Below, in pieces: positions 50,794 through 60,329 of a DNA stretch of 64,000 nucleotides (position 1 is the first letter of the stretch; the number at the start of each line of letters is the position of its first letter). The position numbers and the translations under genes are program-made. The DNA is taken from contig NZ_SLZR01000006.1 in assembly GCF_004341165.1 (NCBI RefSeq), positions 162,362-226,361 on the forward strand, given 5' to 3'. This stretch comes from Reinekea marinisedimentorum (GTDB taxonomy: Bacteria; Pseudomonadota; Gammaproteobacteria; Pseudomonadales; Natronospirillaceae). Below the pieces are notes generated by a model, which searched no databases, was not told where the DNA came from, and saw only the letters and a list, made by a program, of their open reading frames with translations.

Positions 50794-52290
50794 ATGACTA
50801 AAATTCGTACCCGTATTGCCCCTTCACCAACAGGAGATCCTCATGTTGGTACGGCCTATATAGCTTTATTTAACACTGTATTCGCAAAGAGCCAGGGTGG
50901 TGAGTTCATTTTACGAATTGAAGATACCGACCAGGCGCGTTCCACCCCTGAATCTGAGCAAGCCATTTTGGATAGCCTTAAGTGGCTGGGTTTGAATTGG
51001 GATGAAGGGCCGGATGTTGGTGGCCCGCATGGCCCTTACCGTCAATCTGACCGTAAAGAAATCTATCAGCAGTACACCCAGCAGTTGATCGATAATGATC
51101 ATGCCTTCCATTGCTTCTGTTCTGCTGAACGGCTGGATGAAGTGCGCGAGCAACAGCGTGCCAATGGTGAAGATATTGGCTACGACGGTCACTGTATGTC
51201 GCTGACCGCTGAAGAAGTTCAGCAGCGCCTGGCCGCCGGTGAACAAAGTGTTGTGCGCATGAAGGTGCCGGAAGAGGGTACTTGTGTCATCAAAGATGTG
51301 CTGCGTGGCGATGTTGAAATTGACTGGAAACAGATCGATATGCAGGTGCTGATGAAGTCCGATGGCTTACCAACCTATCACCTGGCGAGCGTTGTAGACG
51401 ATCACCTGATGGAAATCAGCCATATTCTGCGCGGTGAAGAGTGGATCTCTTCAACGCCTAAACAGATTGCCCTGTACCAGTACTTTGGCTGGGAACCGCC
51501 GGTATATGTCCATTTACCTCTATTGCGTAATGCTGACAAATCTAAGCTGAGTAAGCGTAAAAATCCGACGTCTGTCACCTATTACCGTGAGCTGGGCATT
51601 CTTCCGGAGGCGCTGGTGAACTTCCTTGGCATGATGGGCTGGACAATGCCAAATGGGGAAGAGATCTTCACGCTGGAAGATATGACTCAGGCTTTCGATG
51701 TAAACCGTATTTCCTTGGGTGGCCCGGTATTCGATCTGGAAAAACTCAGCTGGTTGAATGGTAAGTACCTGCGAGAAATGCATACGCCGGAGCAGCTGTT
51801 ACAACGGCTGGTCGACTGGAAATTCAACAAAGAGTTTGCCACCCAACTGATGCCGCTTGCACAAACCCGTGCTGAAACGCTGGGTGATATAGCCGGCCTG
51901 CTGAGCTTCTTCTTTCAGGGTAATCCGCCGATTACAGCGGAAAGCTTTGCCGGCGTTAAGCTGGAAGAAGATGATCTTAAGCGCGCTTTGCAACTGGTGT
52001 TGTGGAAGTTGGAAACCCAGCGTCACTGGGAAAAGGACAACATCTTCGCTGACATCAAAGCCGTGGCGGACCATACCGGTATTAAATTCCGGGATTTGAA
52101 CGCACCGATCTTTATTGCCATTACTGGCAGTACGGCATCTGTATCGGTAATGGATGCTATGGCGATTCTGGGGCCGGACATGACCCGAGGACGTTTGCGT
52201 CATGCGCTTACCGTGCTGGGTGGTATTGGCAAGAAGAAGCTGAAGTCTCTGGAAAAAGATTTTCGCTCAATGGCGGAGTTTTTAGACTGA
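50794..52290 (+). CDS. gltX: Glutamyl-tRNA synthetase
   Basis: 498 residues from the ATG at 50794. HIGH-equivalent HVGT at residues 17-20 ([19 protein letters not shown]) and KMSKS-equivalent KLSKRKNP near 251 are intact. The C-terminal anticodon-binding domain is complete. It charges tRNA-Glu. Followed by the tRNA-Ala locus on the same strand but with its own promoter. Confidence 0.97.
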   Translation: MTKIRTRIAPSPTGDPHVGTAYIALFNTVFAKSQGGEFILRIEDTDQARSTPESEQAILDSLKWLGLNWDEGPDVGGPHGPYRQSDRKEIYQQYTQQLIDNDHAFHCFCSAERLDEVREQQRANGEDIGYDGHCMSLTAEEVQQRLAAGEQSVVRMKVPEEGTCVIKDVLRGDVEIDWKQIDMQVLMKSDGLPTYHLASVVDDHLMEISHILRGEEWISSTPKQIALYQYFGWEPPVYVHLPLLRNADKSKLSKRKNPTSVTYYRELGILPEALVNFLGMMGWTMPNGEEIFTLEDMTQAFDVNRISLGGPVFDLEKLSWLNGKYLREMHTPEQLLQRLVDWKFNKEFATQLMPLAQTRAETLGDIAGLLSFFFQGNPPITAESFAGVKLEEDDLKRALQLVLWKLETQRHWEKDNIFADIKAVADHTGIKFRDLNAPIFIAITGSTASVSVMDAMAILGPDMTRGRLRHALTVLGGIGKKKLKSLEKDFRSMAEFLD

Positions 52291-52356
52291 TTTGATGCCA
52301 GTTTATTGAGTGTCGGCTAAGCCATTGAATTTCATGGAAAAAATTCAAAAAAAATG

Positions 52357-52385
52357 TTGACACTCAAGGGCCGGGTAATTAATAT
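52357..52385 (+). promoter_or_regulatory. Strong sigma-70 promoter of tRNA-Ala
   Basis: Consensus TTGACA (52357-52362), exactly 17 bases, TAATAT (52380-52385), followed by a GC-rich discriminator (CTCGGC) as in stringently controlled stable-RNA promoters. The tRNA begins 17 bases later. Confidence 0.8.
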
Positions 52386-52401
52386 TCTCGGCACCTGTTA
52401 A

Positions 52402-52477
52402 GGGGCTATAGCTCAGCTGGGAGAGCGCCTGCATGGCATGCAGGAGGTCTGCGGTTCGATCCCGCATAGCTCCACCA
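52402..52477 (+). tRNA. tRNA-Ala (anticodon GGC)
   Basis: 76 bases, complete cloverleaf: acceptor GGGGCTA/TAGCTCC (one G-T pair), D loop AGCTGGGAGA, anticodon stem CCTGC/GCAGG with loop ATGGCAT (anticodon GGC), T arm GCGGTTCGATCCCGC, and encoded CCA. It is the first copy of a 3'-end sequence that is repeated twice downstream. Confidence 0.97.
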
Positions 52478-52483
52478 AATTCT

Positions 52484-52513
52484 AAATGGCATGTAGAGAT
52501 ACATGCCATTTTT
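52484..52513 (+). terminator. Terminator hairpin, repeat copy 1
   Basis: Twelve-base-pair perfect stem (AAATGGCATGTA / TACATGCCATTT), GAGA loop, T-run; seven bases after the tRNA-Ala CCA. Confidence 0.8.
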
Positions 52514-52603
52514 CGTTGCAAGAGATTTGTTAGTACGGGATCGAACCTAATCGGGTTCGAGCGAAGTGTCGCACCACCCGCATAGCTTCACCAAATTCCG
52601 AAA

Positions 52604-52629
52604 GGCACGTAGAGATACGTGCCATTTTT
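52604..52629 (+). terminator. Terminator hairpin, repeat copy 2
   Basis: GGCACGTA / TACGTGCC stem with GAGA loop and T-run. Compared with copy 1 one T-A pair has become C-G on both arms, a compensatory change. Confidence 0.75.
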
Positions 52630-52716
52630 CGTTTCAAGAGGTTTGTTTGTACGGGATCGAACCTAATCGGGTTCGAGCGAGGTGTCGCACCACCCGCATA
52701 GCTTCACCAAATTCCG

Positions 52717-52745
52717 AAAGGCACGTAGAAATACGTGCCTTTTTT
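52717..52745 (+). terminator. Terminator hairpin, repeat copy 3
   Basis: AAAGGCACGTA / TACGTGCCTTT stem with GAAA loop and T6, the strongest T-run of the three, at the end of the array. Confidence 0.8.
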
Positions 52746-52769
52746 GTTTTGTGCCTCGTTAAAGTGGGT

Positions 52770-52918
52770 GTTGGCCTAAAGGCCAACCTACAACCACACC
52801 TCATTATCTGTAGGTCGGGCTTTAGCCCGACAGCCGAACCACAAACCCAGCGGCAACCGGTGTTGGCCTAAAGGCCAACCTACAATAACGCATCGGTAGG
52901 TCAGGCTTCAGCCCGACA
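52770..52918. repeat. Four REP-like palindromes of two types, alternating
   Basis: Type A, GTTGGCCTAAAGGCCAAC followed by CTACA, occurs at 52770-52792 and 52862-52884. Type B, TGTAGGTCGGGCTTTAGCCC followed by GACA, occurs at 52809-52832, and a diverged version (GGTCAGGCTTCAGCCCGACA) lies at about 52895-52918. Each ends or begins with the same TGTAGG tag in opposite orientation, giving an A-B-A-B, BIME-like cluster. Such repeats are commonly spread by REP-associated (Y1) transposases. Confidence 0.85.
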
Positions 52919-52958
52919 AAGCCACTTAAGCCCGAAAGCAAACTGCCTTTCCAAGTGT

Positions 52959-52987
52959 CTGTTTTCAAAAATTTGAGATGGTATACT
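52959..52987 (+). promoter_or_regulatory. Candidate promoter of pyrBI
   Basis: TATACT at 52982-52987, 27 bases before the pyrB ATG, with a poor -35 (CTGTTT, 52959) 17 bases upstream. The leader would be too short for an enteric pyrL-type attenuator. Confidence 0.4.
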
Positions 52988-53013
52988 GCGCCAAATCCGC
53001 TCAGGGTACATCG

Positions 53014-53952
53014 ATGGCAAATCCTCTTTACCATAAAAATATTGTTTCTATTACTGATTTAACCAAATCGGAACTCGAGTTAATCGTTCAATTAGCGTCC
53101 ATAATAAAGGCATCCGGCTCGCAGCCTTATCTGCAAGACAAAGTCATTGCCAGCTGTTTTTTTGAGGCGTCGACCCGCACACGGTTGTCTTTTGAAACCG
53201 CCGTGCAGCGCCTGAAGGGTTCATTGATTGGTTTTTCTGATAGCTCCAACACCTCGACCCGTAAGGGGGAGACGCTGTCAGACAGCATTACCATGATCTC
53301 GTCCTACGCTGACGCCATCATTATGCGCCACCCCAAAGAAGGTGCGGCGCGCTTGGCCTCAGAAGTGTCAACCGTGCCGGTGATCAACGGGGGCGATGGT
53401 GCCAACCAGCACCCAACGCAAACCTTGCTGGACCTGTTCTCTATTGCTGAATGCCAGGGCACGCTGTCTGATCTGAAGGTCGCCTTTGTGGGTGATCTGA
53501 AATACGGCCGTACCGTTCATTCATTGGCGCAGGCTTTGTCGCTGTTTAATCCAAAGTTTTATTTTATAGCGCCGGAGGCGCTGAAAATGCCCAGCTATTT
53601 AGAGCGGGATTTGAAAGAACACGGCATTCCTTTTGAATACCTCGAGTCGCTGGAAGAGGGCGTGCAAAAAGTTGATATCCTGTACATGACGCGTGTTCAG
53701 AAGGAGCGGTTCGACCCGACGGAATACATGCATATTGCCTCCAAATATGTGCTGACTGCAGAGATGCTCCAGGGCGCGCAGGCCAATATGAAGGTGCTGC
53801 ACCCGTTGCCTCGTGTGGATGAAATTCACCCCGATGTCGATGCGAGTGAGCATGCCTATTATTTTCAGCAGGCTGAAAACGGTGTTTATGCCCGTCAGGC
53901 TCTGCTGTCGCTGGTGATGAATGAGGAAATTAAGGAGCTAACCGATGCGTGA
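53014..53952 (+). CDS. pyrB: Aspartate carbamoyltransferase catalytic subunit
   Basis: 312 residues from the ATG at 53014. The carbamoyl-phosphate motif [13 protein letters not shown] lies near residues 49-61, and [20 protein letters not shown] and [11 protein letters not shown] are present. Length and the adjoining pyrI mark it as the class B (E. coli-type) enzyme, not the pseudomonad pyrB-pyrC' form. It commits carbamoyl phosphate to pyrimidine synthesis. The end overlaps pyrI by eight bases. Confidence 0.97.
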   Translation: MANPLYHKNIVSITDLTKSELELIVQLASIIKASGSQPYLQDKVIASCFFEASTRTRLSFETAVQRLKGSLIGFSDSSNTSTRKGETLSDSITMISSYADAIIMRHPKEGAARLASEVSTVPVINGGDGANQHPTQTLLDLFSIAECQGTLSDLKVAFVGDLKYGRTVHSLAQALSLFNPKFYFIAPEALKMPSYLERDLKEHGIPFEYLESLEEGVQKVDILYMTRVQKERFDPTEYMHIASKYVLTAEMLQGAQANMKVLHPLPRVDEIHPDVDASEHAYYFQQAENGVYARQALLSLVMNEEIKELTDA

Positions 53953-54394
53953 AACAATGGCTGTTGAGGCAATTAAGAAAGGCACGGTTATTGACCATAT
54001 TCCCACCGCACAGGGGCTGAATATCCTGGCCTTGATTCAAAAGCGTGATGCCAATGCTCAAGTGACGGTTGGCCTGAATCTGCCTTCTAAGGGCAGTGGT
54101 CGCAAAGACATTATTAAGGTTGAGGGTTGGCTGTTTTCCGAAGAGGATGCCGGTGAAATGGCGTTGTATGCGCCCCTGGCCACGATCAATATTATCGACA
54201 ACTACAAGGTTGTTAAGAAATTTAAGATTGGCCTGCCGGATTCTTTCGTGGGCATCTTTGCCTGCCCGAACTCAAACTGCATTTCTCACCCGGAGCCGGT
54301 ACCAAGCCGATTCAAGGTGGTGAAGAAAGAACAGAAAGTGCGTTTACGCTGCCATTACTGCGAACGCACCTTTTCGGACAGTCTGTTTAAATAA
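53945..54394 (+). CDS. pyrI: Aspartate carbamoyltransferase regulatory subunit
   Basis: 149 residues with the nucleotide-binding N-terminal domain ([20 protein letters not shown]) and the C-terminal zinc domain whose four cysteines are in CPNSNCISH and CHYCERTF. It gives allosteric control by CTP/ATP to PyrB. Translationally coupled to pyrB. Confidence 0.97.
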   Translation: MRETMAVEAIKKGTVIDHIPTAQGLNILALIQKRDANAQVTVGLNLPSKGSGRKDIIKVEGWLFSEEDAGEMALYAPLATINIIDNYKVVKKFKIGLPDSFVGIFACPNSNCISHPEPVPSRFKVVKKEQKVRLRCHYCERTFSDSLFK

Positions 54395-54463
54395 CAGGCA
54401 CTGTATTTTACGGGAAAAACCCAGCCAGGTCAGTTGCTTATTTAATTTCCTGCCTTATAGTGA

Positions 54464-55522
<1,059 letters not shown>

Positions 55523-55544
55523 TTCGGTATAGGAAAGAAAGTTA

Positions 55545-57920
55545 ATGAAATTCAGTGAAAAGTGGTTGCGCACCTGGGTAAGCCCAAGCATTTCATCTCA
55601 GGAATTAATGGATCAGGTCACTATGGCCGGTCTGGAAGTCGATGGCTCAGAGCCCGTTGCTGAAGCCTTCAGTGGCGTCGTTGTTGGTGAAGTGACCAGC
55701 TGTGAGCAGCACCCGAATGCCGACAAGCTGCGCGTTTGTACAGTATCTAATGGTAAAGAAACCGCTCAGGTTGTATGCGGTGCGCCCAATGCGCGCACGG
55801 GCCTGAAAGTCGCCTTTGCTGAAGTGGGTGCGGTTCTGCCGGGCGACTTCAAAATCAAGAAAGCCAAGCTGCGCCAGGTAGAAAGCTTTGGCATGTTATG
55901 CAGTGAAAAAGAACTCGGATTGTCTGATAACCATGATGGCATCATGGAGCTGGCTGCCGATGCGCCAGTCGGTACCGATCTGCGTGAATACTTCGATTTG
56001 GACGATCTGGCCATTGAGGTCGATCTGACACCGAACCGTGCTGACTGCTTGTCTATCCGTGGTATTGCCCGTGAAGTTGGTGTGCTGAATAACGAAGCGG
56101 TTTCTGAAGTTGAAGTGCCGGCCGTTGCCGCAGTGCACGATGAAACCTTCCCGGTGGAAATTGAAGATGGAAAAGGTTGCCCGCGTTATATTGGTCGCGT
56201 TTTCAATAACGTTGATGTGACAGTGTCTACGCCTGTTTGGATGGTTGAGCGTCTGCGCCGTGGCGGCGTGCGTTCTATCGATCCGGTGGTTGATATTACC
56301 AACTACGTGATGCTGGAGCTGGGTCAGCCAATGCATGGCTTCGATCTGGATACCCTGAAAGATAAGATTGTTGTTCGTAAAGCAGAGAAGGGCGAAAAGC
56401 TGACCCTTCTGGACGGTCAGGAAGTTGAGCTGGATTCCTCAGAATTGCTCATTACCGATGCTTCTGGTCCATTGGCTCTTGCAGGTATTATGGGTGGCGA
56501 AAACACCGGTGTAAGCAGCGAAACCAAGCGTGTTTTCCTGGAGTGTGCTTTCTTCGCACCTATTGAAATTGCCGGCAAAGCTCGAGCTAAAGGCCTGCAT
56601 ACCGATTCCAGCCACCGCTATGAGCGTGGCGTTGATTTCAATTTGCAGGAAATGGCTGTTGAACGTGCCAGTGCTCTGCTGGTGGAAATCTGTGGCGCCG
56701 AGCCTGGACCGGCCGTGCTGGCAGAGAAGCCGGAATTCATTCCGGTAGCGGCTGAAATTGAGCTCTATGCCGATGTCGTTTCCAGCAGCCTTGGCATGAC
56801 TATCGAAAACCAGCGAATTGAACAAATTCTGACTGGCCTGGGCTTCAGCATTGTTGATTCCAGCGGAGGTTATTGGAAAGTTAAAGCGCCAAGCTGGCGT
56901 TTCGATATGGAAATTCAGGCAGACCTCATCGAAGAGCTGGCACGGGTGTATGGCTACAACAACCTACCAATTACTGCACCAACTGCAGCACTGAAGCCTC
57001 AGGGCGCGCAGGAGCAGGAAACTCCGGTTAACATGCTGGTAGACCGTATGGTCTCACTGGGTTTCCAGGAAGCGATTACGTTCAGCTTCGTGGAGCCTGA
57101 AGCTCAAAAGCAGATGTTCCCGAATGAAGAGTCGATTGCGCTGGCAAACCCGATCTCTGCCGATATGTCCGTTATGCGCGTTTCTTTGTGGCCAGGTTTG
57201 CTTAAAGCTGTTCAGCACAACCTGAACCGTCAGGCAGATCACGTTCGCTTATTCGAAACAGGCCAGCGCTTCCGTCAGGAAGAAAAGGGTCTGGAGCAAG
57301 TTGATGTGCTCGCCGGCGCTGTAACCGGCACCCGCCTGTCTAAAGGCTGGTACGAGAAGGGTGAGTCGGTCGATTTCTACGATGTTAAAGGCGATGTTGA
57401 ACAGCTGTTGTCCGGTATTCGTGGCGTCCAGTTCGATTTTCTGCCGGGTAAACATACTGCCTTGCATCCGGGTCAGTGTGCAAGAATTGAGCGAAACGGT
57501 AAGTTGGTCGGCTACCTGGGTGCTTTGCATCCTAGCATTCAGAAGCAGCTGGGCATTAAACAAACCGTTTATCTGTTCGAACTACGACTTGATCGTGTTT
57601 TGAAATCTGAGCTGCCAGAATTTACGCCATTATCCAAACAACCGGTCACAACGCGCGATTTAGCCGTTGTAGTCGATGAAGATGTGTCGGTTAGTTCGGT
57701 GATTGATTCCATAAGGGAAATGGCCGGCGAAGATCTGGATTCATTGACCTTGTTTGATATATATCGTGGCAAAGGTATTGATTCCAAACGAAAAAGTCTG
57801 GCCTTTGGCTTGACCTGGCAGCATCCTTCGCGCACTCTTACAGATGACGAAATTAACCGATTTATGGATTCGATCATCAACACTCTTCAAACTCGCCTAG
57901 ATGCGGTGCTGAGGGGGTAA
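55545..57920 (+). CDS. pheT: Phenylalanyl-tRNA synthetase beta subunit
   Basis: 791 residues with an N-terminal EMAP-like tRNA-binding domain (about 39-148; CEQHPNADKLRVCTV), B3/B4 editing domain, B5 domain, the catalytic-like core and the C-terminal FDX-ACB anticodon domain (PLSKQPVTTRDLAVVVDEDV). Forms the alpha2-beta2 enzyme with PheS. Followed by ihfA ten bases later, the conserved order. Confidence 0.97.
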   Translation: MKFSEKWLRTWVSPSISSQELMDQVTMAGLEVDGSEPVAEAFSGVVVGEVTSCEQHPNADKLRVCTVSNGKETAQVVCGAPNARTGLKVAFAEVGAVLPGDFKIKKAKLRQVESFGMLCSEKELGLSDNHDGIMELAADAPVGTDLREYFDLDDLAIEVDLTPNRADCLSIRGIAREVGVLNNEAVSEVEVPAVAAVHDETFPVEIEDGKGCPRYIGRVFNNVDVTVSTPVWMVERLRRGGVRSIDPVVDITNYVMLELGQPMHGFDLDTLKDKIVVRKAEKGEKLTLLDGQEVELDSSELLITDASGPLALAGIMGGENTGVSSETKRVFLECAFFAPIEIAGKARAKGLHTDSSHRYERGVDFNLQEMAVERASALLVEICGAEPGPAVLAEKPEFIPVAAEIELYADVVSSSLGMTIENQRIEQILTGLGFSIVDSSGGYWKVKAPSWRFDMEIQADLIEELARVYGYNNLPITAPTAALKPQGAQEQETPVNMLVDRMVSLGFQEAITFSFVEPEAQKQMFPNEESIALANPISADMSVMRVSLWPGLLKAVQHNLNRQADHVRLFETGQRFRQEEKGLEQVDVLAGAVTGTRLSKGWYEKGESVDFYDVKGDVEQLLSGIRGVQFDFLPGKHTALHPGQCARIERNGKLVGYLGALHPSIQKQLGIKQTVYLFELRLDRVLKSELPEFTPLSKQPVTTRDLAVVVDEDVSVSSVIDSIREMAGEDLDSLTLFDIYRGKGIDSKRKSLAFGLTWQHPSRTLTDDEINRFMDSIINTLQTRLDAVLRG

Positions 57921-57930
57921 GGAGCTCTAA

Positions 57931-58233
57931 GTGGCCCTAACTAAAGCAGAAATGGCTGATCGTTTGTATGAGGAATTAGGCCTTAACAAGCGTGAAGCCA
58001 AGGAAATGGTTGAGATTTTCTTCGAAGAAATCCGGGAAAGTCTCGTTCATAATGAACAGGTGAAATTATCCGGTTTTGGCAACTTTGACCTTAGAGATAA
58101 GCGTCAGCGCCCGGGCCGGAACCCGAAAACGGGTGAAGAAATACCTATATCTGCCCGTCGTGTTGTTACATTTCGCCCAGGCCAAAAACTTAAGGTAACC
58201 GTCGAGAATTATGCTGGAACCGAGCCAGAATGA
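57931..58233 (+). CDS. ihfA: Integration host factor alpha subunit
   Basis: 100 residues from a GTG, with AAGGAG placed about eight bases upstream. HU/IHF fold with the DNA-intercalating proline arm ([20 protein letters not shown]). It bends DNA with IhfB in recombination, replication and transcription control. The end overlaps the MerR gene by 23 bases. Confidence 0.97.
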   Translation: MALTKAEMADRLYEELGLNKREAKEMVEIFFEEIRESLVHNEQVKLSGFGNFDLRDKRQRPGRNPKTGEEIPISARRVVTFRPGQKLKVTVENYAGTEPE

Positions 58234-58573
58234 TGAATTACCTGTAATTCCAGGGAAGCGCTATTTTACTATTGGTGAAGTCAGCGAATTATGCGCAGTA
58301 AAGCCACACGTACTGCGCTATTGGGAACAGGAATTTCCACAACTTAGCCCCGTAAAACGTCGGGGCAATCGTCGATATTATCAGCGTGAAGACGTTGTGC
58401 TTATCCGGCAGATACGCCACCTGCTGTACGAAGATGGTTATACCATTGGTGGCGCGCGTCAGAAACTTTCCGAGCCGGAAGATGCCGAGCAGGTTCAGCA
58501 GCAGCATCAGGCTCTTATTAAAGAAATGATTGAAGAACTTGAAGCAGTACTTAAATTGCTTGATGTGGGTTAA
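58211..58573 (+). CDS. MerR-family transcriptional regulator
   Basis: 120 residues with the MerR helix-turn-helix ([20 protein letters not shown], then [10 protein letters not shown] and [19 protein letters not shown]) and a short C-terminal coiled coil, but no cysteine-rich effector site. This is the conserved small MerR gene found after ihfA in many gammaproteobacteria. Its target is unknown. Confidence 0.93.
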   Translation: MLEPSQNDELPVIPGKRYFTIGEVSELCAVKPHVLRYWEQEFPQLSPVKRRGNRRYYQREDVVLIRQIRHLLYEDGYTIGGARQKLSEPEDAEQVQQQHQALIKEMIEELEAVLKLLDVG

Positions 58574-58580
58574 AATTTCT

Positions 58581-58609
58581 TTATAAATATCAATAGCTTA
58601 GTGTATTAT
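58581..58609 (+). promoter_or_regulatory. Candidate promoter of tRNA-Pro
   Basis: TATTAT (58604-58609) with a weak -35 TTATAA (58581-58586) 17 bases upstream; the tRNA begins 12 bases after the -10. Confidence 0.45.
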
Positions 58610-58621
58610 AAGCGTCTTCGT

Positions 58622-58698
58622 CGGGCATTAGCGCAGTCTGGTAGCGCATCGTCATGGGGTGGCGAGGGTCACAGGTTCAAATCCTGTATGCCCGACCA
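58622..58698 (+). tRNA. tRNA-Pro (anticodon GGG)
   Basis: 77 bases: acceptor CGGGCAT/ATGCCCG, D arm GCGCAGTCTGGTAGCGC, anticodon stem TCGTC/GGCGA with loop ATGGGGT (anticodon GGG), T arm CAGGTTCAAATCCTG and encoded CCA. The C1-G72 pair is typical of bacterial tRNA-Pro. Confidence 0.96.
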
Positions 58699-58730
58699 AT
58701 TTACTTTTTCCTCTTAGTTTAAAGCACCTA

Positions 58731-58789
58731 ATGGGGTGGCTCGGATCACAGCCGGATGCGGACCAGTTCAAATCCTGTATGACCGACCA
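58731..58789 (+). repeat. Degenerate copy of the tRNA-Pro 3' half (possible att remnant)
   Basis: ATGGGGTGGC (58731-58740) repeats the anticodon loop and stem, then after an unrelated 25-base insert GTTCAAATCCTGTATG (58766-58781) and CCGACCAATTT repeat the T arm and acceptor end with one mismatch (A for C). It cannot fold into a full tRNA. It can be an attachment-site relic from an integrated element or a decayed duplicate. Confidence 0.75.
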
Positions 58790-59210
58790 ATTTTATCCTT
58801 AAAAGAACAACGATTTACGGCATTTGCTGAAGCGTTGTCCTATCTGTTTTTACCTCCTTTTTCTTACCGTGTAGCCAATATGTAGCCAGTTAGGTGCAAA
58901 TGACCTAATAAACTGGACACCTACCCTGGGGCGCTCACTTTGAGTCTATAGTTCTCAGGATTTATAGATCATTGTATTTCCGCCTTTCGTGTAACCTTCT
59001 TTTGCTCTTACTTATGGCCGGTTGCTCCGGGTTTGGTCCGGTGCATTGCTGCTCTTAGCTCGGTCTTACCGTGGGCCAGCTATCGTAACGGGCATTCTTA
59101 TTGGAACTATTGAGCATAACAATGGATGGTCGCAGGTAAGGGTTGGTAACTTAAGCTAGGGGCTGGCGTTGCCAGGAGGGTGTTGTTGAGGCTGGGCTTT
59201 TGCGCTTGTC
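58790..59210. other. Gene-poor stretch beside the tRNA-Pro copy
   Basis: About 420 bases with no convincing open frame. Two direct copies of TGTAGCCA (58870-58877 and 58881-58888) lie close together, the kind of spaced repeat often seen between a tRNA and a tyrosine integrase gene, but no integrase gene remains. AAACTGGACACC at about 58910-58921 could be an insertion-sequence end, but no partner end was found. Confidence 0.4.
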
Positions 59211-59235
59211 AAAGCGGAGCCAGATGCTCCGCCTT
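59211..59235 (-). terminator. Possible terminator of the TauE/SafE gene
   Basis: On the minus strand AAGGCGGAGC / GCTCCGCTTT pair around a five-base loop (one mismatch), 17 bases past the stop. The T-run is short. Confidence 0.5.
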
Positions 59236-59251
59236 AGCTGAGGATGCTTAA

Positions 59252-59992
59252 TTAAAAATGCAGGTTCTTGTATACCAAGGCGCAGCCTATAAACAGCAGG
59301 AAACCGTGCACAATCTTGTGGTAATCGATCTTGTATTTATGCAGATAGTGATAGCCAATCATACCGCCAGCGATACCTGCAGCAAAGGCCGGTAGCGACG
59401 GAATAACCAGTGAAAAAACTTCCCGGGTCATCAGCCCTTCGTTCCAGAAGCTCAGGTTAGCGCCAATCATCTGCAGCATGAAAAAGAAAGTCAGGGTTGA
59501 TTTTACCTGGTCTGCCGTCCACGGCTGCATTGAGGTGTAGGCAATCACCGGCGGGCCGGATTCACCAACACTTGCACCCAGTACTCCCGATGTAAAACCC
59601 GCCCCGAGTGTGACTGGAACAGAGGTCTTTTCAAATGCAGGCTTGGCAGAGCGGAAGGAGTACAGGCTGGAAACAATCAGTACCGTACCCATGGCAAGCA
59701 GAATGTATTGCGAGGGCATGGTGGCCAGCAGCTTTGCACCGACAAATGATGCGGGAACCGCGCCGGCAAATAGCACCAGCCCGGTCTGAATCTGAATGTG
59801 CTGGCGCATTTTCCATGCGATGGGCAGGGTTACCAGCCAGCCAATAATGCCGGCGATAGGTACGGCCGTCTGAGCACCAACAATAAGTGAAAGTAGTGGC
59901 ACCGATACCATGGCAGAGCCAAAGCCAGTCAGGCCCTGGGTGAAGCCGGCGAGTGCGATGATCAACGAAACCAAAATCAGTGTAGTGTCCAT
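59252..59992 (-). CDS. TauE/SafE family membrane exporter
   Basis: 246 residues from the ATG whose complement ends at 59992; a longer version would begin with a polar stretch before the first membrane segment. About seven to eight membrane segments and the internal pseudo-repeat typical of the family (GFTQGLTGFGSAMVSVPLLS near the start; GFTSGVLGASVGESGPPVIA in the middle). Members carry sulfite, sulfoacetate, thiosulfate or other small organic anions. It is divergent from a glycyl radical enzyme operon, so it could export an anion that the enzyme releases; that link is inference. Confidence 0.85.
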   Translation of the reverse strand: MDTTLILVSLIIALAGFTQGLTGFGSAMVSVPLLSLIVGAQTAVPIAGIIGWLVTLPIAWKMRQHIQIQTGLVLFAGAVPASFVGAKLLATMPSQYILLAMGTVLIVSSLYSFRSAKPAFEKTSVPVTLGAGFTSGVLGASVGESGPPVIAYTSMQPWTADQVKSTLTFFFMLQMIGANLSFWNEGLMTREVFSLVIPSLPAFAAGIAGGMIGYHYLHKYKIDYHKIVHGFLLFIGCALVYKNLHF

Positions 59993-60329
59993 AGCTCTTC
60001 TTGTTATTAGCAGGAGGAAATTTACAGGCACTATATGCCTTTTCTTAAAAAAATCTATCATTTCTGTCGTATTTTGTTGTTTTTTGTCAATTAAAATTCG
60101 AAAGATGACATTATTCTTGTCTGAGTAGCATTTTTAAATTCGCTCAACGGAGCTGGTCGGCCCATTATGATTGGCTACAGAGCGCTATGTTGATTAATGG
60201 ACATAGATGTCAGTGGATAAGAACAACAAACCACTCATGCTGAAGGGTCCAAATTCCCATGTTCATAATCTCGCGGATGAATATTGGAATTTCGATTAAT
60301 GATCAGTTTAAAGACTTGTGAGGTAAACG
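59993..60329. promoter_or_regulatory. Divergent control region of the exporter and GRE genes
   Basis: 337 bases, AT-rich, no gene. It contains a 12-base palindrome GACATAGATGTC (60200-60211) and a long inverted repeat (60251-60292, listed separately). No good FNR site (TTGAT-4-ATCAA) could be found, although anaerobic control would be expected for a GRE. The GRE ribosome site is TGAGGTAAACG before the ATG. Confidence 0.5.
60251..60292 (+). promoter_or_regulatory. 16+16 inverted repeat upstream of the GRE gene
   Basis: AAATTCCCATGTTCAT (60251-60266) and ATGAATATTGGAATTT (60277-60292) pair at 14 of 16 positions, with one G-T and one mismatch, around a ten-base loop. It ends 37 bases before the GRE ATG. 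It may be a protein operator or an RNA hairpin in the leader. Confidence 0.7.

Larger units (their letters stand above)
52461..52745 (+). repeat. Tandem 116-bp repeats of the tRNA-Ala 3' end with hairpins (rtT-like)
   Basis: The sequence CCCGCATAGCT(C/T)CACCAAATTC occurs at 52461 (the tRNA itself), 52577 and 52693, an exact 116-base period. Each unit continues into a hairpin with T-run, then a spacer containing TACGGGATCGAACC and GGGTTCGAGCG, which mirror and repeat the T-arm. The copies differ by only a few bases, and the third unit ends after its hairpin. The design parallels the rtT repeats behind E. coli tyrT, which also repeat a tRNA 3' end. It looks transcribed from the tRNA promoter unless the first hairpin terminates. 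Confidence 0.9.

Noticed and set aside
52461..52745. CRISPR-like look of the regular repeats
   Set aside because: Period is 116 bases, spacers are themselves repeated, and no cas genes are present.
52566..52871. 101-codon frame across the tRNA-Ala repeats and REP palindromes
   Set aside because: Its repeated peptide text comes from the 116-base DNA repeats; non-coding repeats explain it better.
52935..53013. pyrL-type attenuator before pyrBI
   Set aside because: The leader after the likely -10 is too short and has no leader peptide or U-rich pause and terminator pair.
58910..58921. Insertion-sequence end (AAACTGGACACC)
   Set aside because: No matching inverted end, target duplication or transposase frame was found nearby.
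60289..60306. FNR-like site TCGAT-5-ATCAG before the GRE gene
   Set aside because: The spacer is five bases instead of four and both halves carry a mismatch.
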